Positions 20,901 through 28,444 of a stretch of 64,000 bases of DNA are shown one piece after another; within the stretch, counting starts at the first letter, position 1; each line of letters opens with the position of its first letter. A model generated the notes under the pieces. It made no database searches. It was given only the letters and a program-made list of their open reading frames with translations, and was not told the origin of the DNA. The DNA comes from DTLC01 sp964555645 (GTDB lineage: Bacteria; Verrucomicrobiota; Verrucomicrobiia; Limisphaerales; DTLC01), in the NCBI GenBank assembly GCA_964555645.1, contig CAZKTA010000011.1:1-64000 (forward strand), in the 5' to 3' direction. The translations under genes and the position numbers were made by a program.

Positions 20901-21807
20901 CGGTACAGGCAACACTTATGTGATTGGGGAGAAGAACCTCGATACAACCTTCGAGGGAATCATCGAGAACGGCTCTGGTGGTAGTGGTGCAGTAGTGTCA
21001 ATGGTGAAAGCGGGCACGGGCACTTTGACGCTGAAAGGTGCCAACGCATACACCGGCACGACAACAGTCAGTAATGGTGTGCTGGCGTTGGCCGACAGCG
21101 GCAGCATTGACCAGAGCCGGGCGATCCAAATTGTTGTGCCGGGCATTTTGTGCGTAACCGGTCGGTACGACGGCACGTTGTACGTTGGTAATTCAATGGC
21201 GCAACAATTGAGCGGTAATGGCACGGTGCGCGGCAATTTGAATCTTAGTTGGGGCGGGACACTGTCGCCCGGCATCGGCATCGGCACGTTGACGGTTACC
21301 GAAAATGCCACGTTCAGCTCCAGCAGCACTACATGGATGGAAATTAACCGGGCGGCCCCACAGAAGAGCGACAAGCTCGTGGCCAAGACGATCACATTCG
21401 GCGGAACGCTCGTAGTTACGAACGTCGGCACGTTACTGTATCCTGGGGATACGTTCGATCTGTTCGATGGAGCGATACCGGAGTTGAGCACCTTCGATAC
21501 GGTTGTTTTGCCGAACTATTACGAGTGGGATACCAGCCGGTTAACTGTAGACGGAACAGTCAGAGTTGTCAGATCGCTGATGCCGCCATTAAGTGTGAGA
21601 AGGGATGGAATAAACCTTGTGCTTAGCGCCACAAATGGCATACCGGGCGGGCCGCTGAGCATCCTTAGCTCGACGAACATCGCGTTGCCACTGAGCGACT
21701 GGTCGGTGGTTATCACGGATTCGTTCGACTGGGAAGGCAAATACAGTCTGACGATCACAATTGACCCGGCTGAACCGCGGCGGTTCTACTTATTGTTGCC
21801 GTATTGA
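17992..21807 (+). CDS. Autotransporter-repeat surface protein without a barrel domain
   Basis: 1271 residues with a signal peptide (about 1-25, ending ICAFAQ). Starts with ATWIGPASGGEWNTPAFWDTG, the usual opening of PATR-type proteins. The body is a predicted beta-helix with several passenger-associated repeats (GAGTLTLEAANTYTGDT, GAGTLDLQGNNSYTGGT, GTGTLTLKGANAYTGTT). The late region YEWDTSRLTVDGTVRVV is the family's usual C-terminal passenger segment. Instead of an outer-membrane barrel it ends with a short domain finishing EPRRFYLLLPY, like the 2012-residue protein at 2612. Its export across the outer membrane must use another route. Role inferred: surface or matrix protein. Confidence 0.82.
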   Translation: MTANLNQFSKIVLCVAVAHVICAFAQEPITATWIGPASGGEWNTPAFWDTGVPPLDPTTNAFIGFNTNVNYNTQMTPERFGQLILHGVLNVNAPGFNCSSNLMIRAGGGNRMFINSGGVVDTSGNFIFTSNASVTISAGGTLNVAGELMVGSGVTAPGYTSGGTAGASGWMTNNGGTIRATSTAINRANSSATSLLLINGGTNDLGAVTIRRAGPAGVSALGAEGLVISNGLVRMTSLDVGGPNGNSWLTMYLGNGIVTNTGPFNVRQITTGRGSRFIQTGGLFVGTDANGVNLRGNPTNNPIVIYSVLGGTNLVEGFVLGASGDTLGTVNLTNAAKLYVGSGGFSQNPNATLSAINIALNSGGVFGAQADWTSTVPMILAGGVFDCANLDGTPYNITLSGALSGAGALRKFGAGTLTLEAANTYTGDTIIHAGTLALGPNGSIATSPQIIVGPGATLDVSAVSGGFVHSASRVLGGFGTVVGNVTMASGSILNPGSNVIAGTLTITGSLTQNGGAINHFDLSTDPLGAANDLVVIGGDLNASDTNIIEVIGGGPGGSVHKLFRYGGSFNGSLNNFKVVGVEGVLSNNPALKEIYLVIGKAIRGPTNVTWIGSMLANNWDTLVSSNWLNAGVRDVFVPGDNARFDDTGAANPIVNVVGSVTPSWVTVDSTANYAFVGQGTISGPGGLTKLNTGTLTIRTTNLYTGPTLIMGGTVDVDYVAAGGNQSGLGAGGVDPANLVISNATLRYSGAAASTDRGMTLAGNAVIEIANDIAFTSSGQLTGSGALVKAGAGTLDLQGNNSYTGGTVLNAGTVRVDGIQTIGPGQIRFEGGTLSLASTPSQRLYPNAINVVSTGTIIFNGANAFNVLSGTWSGSGTITISVVNSACYCTLNGDISTFSGTFRLTDDSAGYFRFNSGGSDPCRGSSFAMFDLGNSSAILANRNGSTYGTTNYYLGALAGGPNTRVRGALNTGTGNTYVIGEKNLDTTFEGIIENGSGGSGAVVSMVKAGTGTLTLKGANAYTGTTTVSNGVLALADSGSIDQSRAIQIVVPGILCVTGRYDGTLYVGNSMAQQLSGNGTVRGNLNLSWGGTLSPGIGIGTLTVTENATFSSSSTTWMEINRAAPQKSDKLVAKTITFGGTLVVTNVGTLLYPGDTFDLFDGAIPELSTFDTVVLPNYYEWDTSRLTVDGTVRVVRSLMPPLSVRRDGINLVLSATNGIPGGPLSILSSTNIALPLSDWSVVITDSFDWEGKYSLTITIDPAEPRRFYLLLPY

Positions 21808-21850
21808 TTTAGATAGCCGGCAGAATAGAAAACATTTACCCTCTGGGGAA

Positions 21851-21905
21851 TTGATTCCGGCTCGTGCATGGAGCTATGTAGTGTCGGTTGGCACGAGCCG
21901 GTCAA
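21851..21905 (+). terminator. Long hairpin after the surface-protein gene (possible terminator)
   Basis: CCGGCTCGTGC (21857-21867) and GCACGAGCCGG (21891-21901) are a perfect 11-bp inverted repeat with a 23-nt loop; TTGA/TCAA outside extends it across a small bulge. It lies 43 nt after the stop codon. There is no T-run after it, so it could be a factor-dependent terminator or an mRNA-stabilising structure rather than a classic intrinsic terminator. Confidence 0.5.
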
Positions 21906-22101
21906 TGGTGCATCATTAAAGAGCTGGTGTAGGCCAGGGGCGTCCAACGTGCTTTGCGACATGTCCTTATAGAATGATCTGAACAGCCGGCAAGCAATAC
22001 GAAGAATGCGGGTGTAAAAACAAATTTTGTGTTGCAAAGTTACGGGTACGCAGGTCTAATGATGTCCGGTTTAGGGAATTAAAAAAAATTCAAACTTTTG
22101 G

Positions 22102-22130
22102 TTGACACAGAGCCGTTGAAGGCGTAAAAA
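22102..22130 (+). promoter_or_regulatory. Candidate sigma-70 promoter of the exopolysaccharide locus
   Basis: TTGACA (22102-22107), 17-nt spacer, TAAAAA (22125-22130). The -35 is perfect and the -10 matches 4 of 6. An A-tract lies just upstream (22081-22088). The leader to ATG 22184 would be about 47 nt. Confidence 0.5.
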
Positions 22131-22183
22131 AATAAGCAAATAAGGCGTAGGCGAACCTACAAACAACAAACGGAAACGCGATC

Positions 22184-23419
22184 ATGAAAAGAATAATTGC
22201 TTCAGCCGGAGTGGTAGCGCTTGGCGCTGCCGGTGTACAAGCTATAGATTATGCCCCGGGATTCGGTTCAACAGACATGGCACAGCCGTGGAGCGTGGGG
22301 TTAACATTGCGCGGCTTTTACGATGACAATTACCTGACACGGCCGGCGAACGAACTGGACAGTTGGGGGGTTGCAATCAGGCCGTTTGGTTCGGTTGCAA
22401 TGTCATCGGCCCTGACGGATGCTGGGGCGCGATACAGCTTTACTGCCTACTATTTCGATAGCCGGCCAGACGAAAATTGGGATTACACACATCAGTTCGA
22501 CGGGTACCTAAACCATACATTCAGCCAAAGATATAACCTTTTCATAACCGACTCGTTCGTTTATGCGCGCGAGCCCGAGTTGTTTGAGTATAGCGTGCCG
22601 TACAGAACCGAGATGGATAACATCCGCAACATTGGGACAATAACGCTGAACGCGCAGTTGACCCAGTTGCTGACACTTGTGCTTGGTTATTCGAATTCCT
22701 ACTACGACTACGAACAGGATGGCCCCGGCAGTTACTCAGCGCGTTTGGACAGAGTCGAGCACTTGATCACGGCGAATTTGCAATGGCAAATGTTGCCGCA
22801 GACAGTCGGCGTGGTGGGCTATCAGTTTGGCATGATAGATTTTACGTCTGACGATTACTTGGTTCCGGGCTACACGAGCGATCTCCGGAACAGCTATAAC
22901 CACTACATTTACGTGGGGGCTGATCACGCGTTTAATCCGGACCTGACGGCGTCTGCAAGGGCGGGCTTGCAGTATGCCGACTTTTACAATGACCCGAACG
23001 GCTTCGATCAATGGGCGCCATATGCCAACTTGAATCTGCGTTATCGGTACGGGCTCGGCAGTTTTGTCGATGTCGGCTTTATCCAACAGTACACACGAAC
23101 CGATATCCGCGCGATGAATGCGTCGTCGTCAATCGGGTATGCGTCTGTTCGCCACGCCTTTACTCCGAAACTCGAGGGCAGCGTAATCGGCCGCATTCAA
23201 TACACCACGTTCGAAGGCGCTGTCGGACCTTACAATTTCGACGACCTGGGGCAGTTCCATTATGCTGTGGGGTTGAACCTTTCATACGCGTTTAACCGGC
23301 ATGTGTCGGCTGAAATCGGTTACAACTTCGACAAGTTGGAAGCCGACCAAGGGTTGAGTCTCGACAGGTGGGATTTCACTCGCAATCGGGTTTATTTTGG
23401 CGTGACAGCGAAGTATTGA
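22184..23419 (+). CDS. Outer-membrane beta-barrel protein of the exopolysaccharide locus
   Basis: 411 residues, signal peptide 1-20 (VVALGAAGVQAIDYAPG). The body alternates aromatic and polar residues in amphipathic strands (for example YSFTAYYFDSRPDENWDY and NLRYRYGLGSFVDVGF) and ends RVYFGVTAKY with a C-terminal aromatic-containing strand, as in outer-membrane barrels. The gene precedes wzc- and wza-like genes, so it may be a porin or structural partner for polysaccharide secretion. No specific family was recognised. An intrinsic terminator follows its stop. Confidence 0.75.
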   Translation: MKRIIASAGVVALGAAGVQAIDYAPGFGSTDMAQPWSVGLTLRGFYDDNYLTRPANELDSWGVAIRPFGSVAMSSALTDAGARYSFTAYYFDSRPDENWDYTHQFDGYLNHTFSQRYNLFITDSFVYAREPELFEYSVPYRTEMDNIRNIGTITLNAQLTQLLTLVLGYSNSYYDYEQDGPGSYSARLDRVEHLITANLQWQMLPQTVGVVGYQFGMIDFTSDDYLVPGYTSDLRNSYNHYIYVGADHAFNPDLTASARAGLQYADFYNDPNGFDQWAPYANLNLRYRYGLGSFVDVGFIQQYTRTDIRAMNASSSIGYASVRHAFTPKLEGSVIGRIQYTTFEGAVGPYNFDDLGQFHYAVGLNLSYAFNRHVSAEIGYNFDKLEADQGLSLDRWDFTRNRVYFGVTAKY

Positions 23420-23437
23420 GACAAAGAAATTGCAAAA

Positions 23438-23476
23438 CGGGGCTGGACCGGAAAGCGATCTGGCCCCGATTTTTTT
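23438..23476 (+). terminator. Intrinsic terminator immediately before the wzc start codon
   Basis: CGGGGC (23438-23443) pairs with GCCCCG (23463-23468), with further partial pairing inside, and is followed by A and seven Ts (23470-23476). The next gene's ATG is at 23482, five nt after the T-run. The placement suggests that wzc expression depends on read-through or on control of this hairpin. Confidence 0.75.
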
Positions 23477-23481
23477 GACAT

Positions 23482-25638
23482 ATGGAACCACAGAAAATCG
23501 TTACACAGCCCGAAACCAGACTGCACTTTCTTGATTACTGGCGGATCATCCGGATTCGCAAGACTGTAATCTTGGCTGTGTTTCTGCTGGTGTTGATCAC
23601 AGCCACGGTCGTGACATATCTCCTGCCGGAGTCTTATGCAAGCGTTGCGCGGATCCGAGTCGAGCGCGAAGGCTACGATATCGAGCCGATCACGGGCAGA
23701 CCGTATCAGCAAGGGTATGACCCGTATTTCATCCAGACCGAGTTCGAGGTGATCCAGTCGTCACTCGTACTTAACAAGGTCATAGACAGCCTCAATCTTA
23801 ATGAGGTATGGCAAAAAAAGTTCGGGTTGCCAGAGAAACTTAGTACCGAAGAATCATTCGCATTGCTTAAACGGATGATTGATCTGCGGCCTGTCAGAAA
23901 CACAAGCCTGATCGAAATTCGTGTTTTTAGTGATAACGCGGAAGAGGCAGCAAAGCTGGCAAATGCAATTGCCGAAGAGTACCGAGATTACAGGCTTGAA
24001 CAACGCAAACAACTAGCGCTGGGTGGTCTCAAAATTCTCAAGGAGCAATTCGATGCACATGCACAGAAGGTGCGCAATGCACAGGAAGAGCTTTTCAAAC
24101 TCAGAAAGGAATTGGGCATAAACGACTACGACCCAGCCAGCATGGCGCCGAGTCCGCAGCTTGAGCCCGAGACAATGCGCCGGCTGGAGGCGCTCCGGAT
24201 TGAAGCCGAGGCGCGATACACTGCGCGTGAAAAACTTTTAAACTCACTCACGCCTCTGACCAAGGAAGAACTCAAAAAGGTGTTACCCACTGCAGTTCCG
24301 GATCAACTGCTTACAAGCCTGCTTGAGCAGCTCGCTTTAGCAGAACAACGGCTCATTGTGCTCAGAAAAGATTATGGTGATGAGTACCCTGAAACTGTGC
24401 GTGTTGCGGCACAGGTTGAAGACCTTAACAAGAAGATCGATGATCGAATCGTGGGGATATTGGAAGGGCTGAAAAAGACCGTCGAATCGGCCAAGGCCGA
24501 GGTGGAAAACCTGCGCGCCGAGGTCGAGAAAGCGCGCCAGCTTGATCAAGAAAAGGCGGACTCAAGCCGGCCGTACTATATCAAAAAACAGGAGCTCTCT
24601 GAGCTAATCCGCTTTAGAGACATATTGGCCATGCGGATTGCAGCAGATCAAACTGATATCAATATCCCACGGAGCAGCGTTGTTGAAATTGTCGATCCAG
24701 CGGTACCAAATCCTGTAGCTGTACGTCCGAACAAGACACTCAACATCTTGCTCGGCGCCGTAATAGGGTTGATCGTCGGGGTAGGTCTGGCGTTCTTTAT
24801 TGAATACCTTGACACCAGCGTAAAGACCATAGACGACGTCGAACGCGCGCTCCAAGCGCCCGTGCTTGGTGTTATTCCGCAAAACGTGGGTAACTTACTC
24901 GAAGAAGGCGCTGAAAGCCCGCATGCAGAAGCGTATCGGGTGTTGCGAACCAACCTGTTGTTCTCGCGCAAAGACGAACGGCTCAACACCATGTGCGTTG
25001 TTAGCGCAGGTGGCGGTGAAGGTAAAACAACGACCATTTTCAATCTGGCTGTTGTATTTGCACAGGCAGGCCAGCGCGTGTTGTTGTGCGACTCTGACTT
25101 GAGGCGGCCTGCATTGCACAAATTGTTCAAAGTCAGCAACAGCATTGGCCTGACAAGCTATCTGCTCAAGCAGCACTCGTTGGAAGAAGTCATTCAAACG
25201 ACAAGTTTGCCAACGCTCGATTTCATGCCCAGTGGCAAGTTGCCCAGCAGCTCGATGGGCTTGCTTAGCTCGACGCAGATGAAAGACCTGATTGCAGAGC
25301 TGAAACAGCGGTATGATTTTGTATTCTTCGATTCGCCGCCGATCATGGGCGTGAGCGACGCTGCCATTCTTGCCAGCTTACTTGATATGACGTTGCAGGT
25401 CATTCAGTATCGGCGGTATCCGCAGCCAATGTACATCCGCGCCAAACAAATGATTGAGAAGGTTGGCGGCAACCTGGTCGGTATTGTGCTCAACAACATC
25501 AATGTCGCCCAGGAAGAAAGCTATTACTATTACTACAGTGGGTACTACCACGATTACTACTACTCCAGGAGCCCGGAATCTAAACCCGAAGAAGAAAAGA
25601 TTCCCGAAGACAAACCCAAGATTAAACCCAAGTACTAA
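23482..25638 (+). CDS. Wzc-like polysaccharide co-polymerase/tyrosine autokinase
   Basis: 718 residues. N-terminal Wzz domain with membrane segment at about 34-54 (VILAVFLLVLITATVVTYLL), a long periplasmic coiled coil, and a second membrane segment near 420-440 (LNILLGAVIGLIVGVGLAFF). The cytoplasmic BY-kinase domain has Walker A VVSAGGGEGKTTT, Walker A' LLCDSDLRRP and Walker B FVFFDSPP. A Tyr-rich tail (ESYYYYYSGYYHDYYYSR) provides autophosphorylation sites. It controls chain length and export of exopolysaccharide at the inner membrane. No Shine-Dalgarno precedes the ATG, where a terminator T-run sits instead. Wza-like and FHA genes follow. Confidence 0.9.
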   Translation: MEPQKIVTQPETRLHFLDYWRIIRIRKTVILAVFLLVLITATVVTYLLPESYASVARIRVEREGYDIEPITGRPYQQGYDPYFIQTEFEVIQSSLVLNKVIDSLNLNEVWQKKFGLPEKLSTEESFALLKRMIDLRPVRNTSLIEIRVFSDNAEEAAKLANAIAEEYRDYRLEQRKQLALGGLKILKEQFDAHAQKVRNAQEELFKLRKELGINDYDPASMAPSPQLEPETMRRLEALRIEAEARYTAREKLLNSLTPLTKEELKKVLPTAVPDQLLTSLLEQLALAEQRLIVLRKDYGDEYPETVRVAAQVEDLNKKIDDRIVGILEGLKKTVESAKAEVENLRAEVEKARQLDQEKADSSRPYYIKKQELSELIRFRDILAMRIAADQTDINIPRSSVVEIVDPAVPNPVAVRPNKTLNILLGAVIGLIVGVGLAFFIEYLDTSVKTIDDVERALQAPVLGVIPQNVGNLLEEGAESPHAEAYRVLRTNLLFSRKDERLNTMCVVSAGGGEGKTTTIFNLAVVFAQAGQRVLLCDSDLRRPALHKLFKVSNSIGLTSYLLKQHSLEEVIQTTSLPTLDFMPSGKLPSSSMGLLSSTQMKDLIAELKQRYDFVFFDSPPIMGVSDAAILASLLDMTLQVIQYRRYPQPMYIRAKQMIEKVGGNLVGIVLNNINVAQEESYYYYYSGYYHDYYYSRSPESKPEEEKIPEDKPKIKPKY

Positions 25639-25669
25639 ACCTTTCCTGCGTCTCAGAAGGGAGTCAGAG

Positions 25670-26299
25670 ATGAAACAAACCGTTGTGCTGTTGCGGTCAA
25701 AGGTTGGATTTCTGCTGTTTGCAAGCGCGGCGCTTTTGTTAACCGGCTGCCGGCTTCCGCCGCCGCCACCGAGCGCTGGATACACGCCTATCACCAGCCC
25801 TACTGGAACGAGCATGCTTTCGCCCAGCAGGCTGCGCGTGGGCGAGTTGCTATCGGTTACGTTTACCGATGTGCCAAACCCGATTCCGCCATACGAAGGC
25901 CGAATTCGTGAGGACGGCAAGATCACCCTCACAATGAATCAGGAGTTTGTTGCCGCAGGCAAGACTGTTGCCGAGCTTGAGAAAGAAATCCGTGATCGCT
26001 ACGTACCAAAGTACTTCCAAAACCTCACGGTGACAGTACGCGCGCCGGAGCGGTTTTTTTATGTGGACGGCCAGGTGCGAATACCGAGTCGCCAGGCTTA
26101 CTTGGGCGAGATCACACTGCTGGGCGCAATTGCGGCTGCGGGCGGCTTTACCGATTTTGCGCAGCCCAAAAAGGTCCGAATACTGCGCGCAGACGGCAAG
26201 GTTGAGATGGTTGACTGCAAACGCGCTCAACGCGATTCGCGGTTTGACGTACCGATTTATCCGGGCGACAGAATCATCGTGCCGCGCAGATTTTGGTAA
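25670..26299 (+). CDS. Wza-like polysaccharide export lipoprotein
   Basis: 209 residues from ATG 25670, preceded by a strong AGAAGGGAG ribosome-binding site. Lipobox LLTGC at about residues 22-26 (Cys26). The Poly_export domain has LRVGELLSVTFTDVPNP, GRIREDGKITL and IRDRYVPKYFQNLTVTV. One SLBB-like domain follows (FYVDGQVRIPSRQAYLGEITLLGAIAAAGGFTDFA), ending YPGDRIIVPRRFW. It is shorter than Escherichia coli Wza (about 379) and lacks the long C-terminal barrel helix, which the 22184 barrel protein may replace. The stop overlaps the FHA gene start (TAATG). Confidence 0.9.
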   Translation: MKQTVVLLRSKVGFLLFASAALLLTGCRLPPPPPSAGYTPITSPTGTSMLSPSRLRVGELLSVTFTDVPNPIPPYEGRIREDGKITLTMNQEFVAAGKTVAELEKEIRDRYVPKYFQNLTVTVRAPERFFYVDGQVRIPSRQAYLGEITLLGAIAAAGGFTDFAQPKKVRILRADGKVEMVDCKRAQRDSRFDVPIYPGDRIIVPRRFW

Positions 26300-26688
26300 T
26301 GGTTGAGATTGAAGTGCTTTCTGGCAAACTGGCGGGCAAGGTTTACCTTGCCCGCCAGTTTCCGTTTGTAATAGGCCGCAGCCAAAACGCCGATCTTTCG
26401 TCCGCCGACCCGGGCCTTTGGGACCGGCACGCCGAAATTGATTTCGCCCGGGGTGAAGGATTTATCCTCACGGTACAGCCGGGCGCTACAGCAACTGTAA
26501 ACGACCGTGTGGTAACGCGCACACGGCTCCGACCGGGTGATACAGTTCAATGCGGCACACTCAGATTTCGGCTCTGGCTTAGCTCGCCCAGGCAAAGTCA
26601 ACACAGTATGGCCGAGTTATCGGTTTGGGGTTTGCTGGTGCTAGTGTTTGCAGTCCAGATGCTGCTGTTGAACCTGTTGACTGAGTAA
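26299..26688 (+). CDS. Tail-anchored FHA domain protein
   Basis: 129 residues; ATG at 26299 overlaps the wza-like stop (TAATG), so translation is probably coupled. An FHA fold occupies residues about 1-98 with FVIGRSQNADLSSAD, WDRHAEI and VNDRVV. The Arg of GRS is present, but the usual S-R-x-H reads W-D-R-H, so the phosphothreonine-binding Ser is replaced. The C-terminus (LSVWGLLVLVFAVQMLLLNL) is a single membrane helix. Being last in an operon with a tyrosine autokinase suggests a regulatory or scaffold role at the inner membrane in exopolysaccharide production; that is inference. Confidence 0.8.
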   Translation: MVEIEVLSGKLAGKVYLARQFPFVIGRSQNADLSSADPGLWDRHAEIDFARGEGFILTVQPGATATVNDRVVTRTRLRPGDTVQCGTLRFRLWLSSPRQSQHSMAELSVWGLLVLVFAVQMLLLNLLTE

Positions 26689-26731
26689 CGGGTTCCTGCG
26701 CGACTGGTTTTTTGTGGTTAACCGGCGTTGT

Positions 26732-28285
26732 TCAATGCCGGAAATGACGAACCCCGGTAAAAACCATCGCCATATTATGCGCATCAGCGGCAGCGATTAC
26801 GTCCGCGTCGCGCATTGAGCCGCCGGGTTGAATGGCTGCTGTTGCACCTGCCTCGGCCGCAGCGACCAACCCGTCAGGAAATGGAAAGAATGCCTCACTG
26901 CAAACCACGCTGCCATTCAAAGACAAACCCGCTTGAGTAGCTTTCCAAACGGCGATTTTCACCGCGTCAACTCGGCTCATTTGTCCGGCTCCTATCCCGA
27001 GTGTTCGATCTGGCGCAACAAAAATAACCGCGTTTGATTTGACGTGCTTGACAACGCGCCAACCCAGAAGCATCGCTTTCAATTCAGTTTCAGTCGGCTG
27101 CCTGCGTGTGACGACTTTTAGATCAGCAGCTCCGATGGATTTCAAATCTTGTTCTTGAACGAGAAATGAATCCGCCCCGACACTGCGCACTTCCAACGTG
27201 GAGGCTGATCGGGTTGGCGAAAGCATCTTGATAAGGCGCAGATTCTTTTTCTTCTGCAAAATCGCGAGTGCTTCTGGGCTAAATGAAGGCGCGACGATTA
27301 TTTCACTGAAAATCTCAGCTATTGCTTCTGCGCATGCTTGGTCTAGCTCGCAATTTACGGCTATTACCCCACCAAACGGCGCTTGTGTATCAGTGGCATA
27401 AGCCTTATCCCATGCTTGCCGCAATGTAGCGCCTTGGCCGATACCACACGGGTTTGTGTGCTTGAGGATTGCAACTGTAGGTGGTTCACATGCGAACTCG
27501 GTGATCAGCCGCGCCGCCGATGTCAGGTCCAAAATATTGTTGTAGGACAGCTCTTTGCCGTGCAGTTGTGTGAAGAATTCGCTGAACCTGCCGTACAATG
27601 CAGCCGTTTGGTGTGGATTTTCTCCGTATCGCAAGTGCTGCACACGCGGTGCGCAGATCAACAATGTGTCCGGCAACACATTGGCACGCTCAGGTGTGAA
27701 CTGACGCGTGAGGTACGACGCAATAGCTGAGTCGTACGCGGCAGTTCGACTGAACACTTTTGCGGCCAGCCGTTGTCGCAGTTCGAGCGTAGTTTGCCCG
27801 GTTGCGCGTATCTGTTCTGCAACCGCACTGTAATCTGCGGGGTCAACCACAACCGTGACAGATTGATGATTTTTTGCGGCTGCACGCAGGAGCGTTGGCC
27901 CGCCAATGTCAATGTTCTCGATTGCATCTGCCAATGTTGCATCCGGGCGCGCAATCGTCTGCTCGAACGGATAAAGATTCACCACCACAAGGTCTATTGG
28001 CTCTATGCCGTGCTGGCGAACTGCAGTTTCGTGTTCAGGGTTGCCGCGAATGTAAAGCAGACCACCATGCACCTTCGGGTGCAGTGTCTTGAGCCTACCG
28101 TCGAGCATTTCAGGAAAACCTGTGTATGCACTTAGGTCTGTCACGGTTAAGCCGGCTGTGCGCAGGACATGGGCAGTACCGCCGGTGGAAATTAGTTCAA
28201 CATCGGCAGCAGCGAGTGCTTGCGCAAACTCGACAAGGCCGGTTTTGTCCCACACAGATAACAATGCGCGTTTGATCTTCGCCAT
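26732..28285 (-). CDS. purH: Bifunctional AICAR formyltransferase/IMP cyclohydrolase
   Basis: 517 residues, the normal length. The N-terminal MGS-like IMP cyclohydrolase domain (residues 1-200) has LLSVWDKTGLVEFA and STGGTA. The C-terminal AICAR transformylase domain has YGENPHQTAALYG, GKELSYNNILDL and ILKHTNPCGIG. It catalyses the last two steps of purine synthesis in the cytoplasm. It stands alone, convergent with the exopolysaccharide operon, and ends 44 bp from the FHA gene. Confidence 0.97.
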   Translation of the reverse strand: MAKIKRALLSVWDKTGLVEFAQALAAADVELISTGGTAHVLRTAGLTVTDLSAYTGFPEMLDGRLKTLHPKVHGGLLYIRGNPEHETAVRQHGIEPIDLVVVNLYPFEQTIARPDATLADAIENIDIGGPTLLRAAAKNHQSVTVVVDPADYSAVAEQIRATGQTTLELRQRLAAKVFSRTAAYDSAIASYLTRQFTPERANVLPDTLLICAPRVQHLRYGENPHQTAALYGRFSEFFTQLHGKELSYNNILDLTSAARLITEFACEPPTVAILKHTNPCGIGQGATLRQAWDKAYATDTQAPFGGVIAVNCELDQACAEAIAEIFSEIIVAPSFSPEALAILQKKKNLRLIKMLSPTRSASTLEVRSVGADSFLVQEQDLKSIGAADLKVVTRRQPTETELKAMLLGWRVVKHVKSNAVIFVAPDRTLGIGAGQMSRVDAVKIAVWKATQAGLSLNGSVVCSEAFFPFPDGLVAAAEAGATAAIQPGGSMRDADVIAAADAHNMAMVFTGVRHFRH

Positions 28286-28444
28286 AGACGTTGCTTAAAC
28301 TTGCGAAAGGCGCTGTTCGCGCTGGCAAACTAAACCGAACCAAAAGCGAACTTTACCCATGTTGTTGAACCTGCCCACATGCTGGCCCCTGCAACCCCTA
28401 CGCCGGCAGGCTGTTCTTTTTTTGAGCGGCACGCTAAAAGTTCA

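Larger units (their letters stand above)
21808..22183. other. Intergenic region between surface protein and exopolysaccharide locus
   Basis: 376 bp without a coding frame. It contains the hairpin at 21851-21905 and the promoter-like pair at 22102-22130, so it separates two transcription units on the same strand. Confidence 0.6.

Noticed and set aside
26722..26741. CCGGC...GCCGG hairpin between the FHA gene and purH
   Set aside because: Short 5-bp stem with no T-run on either strand, and it overlaps the purH stop.
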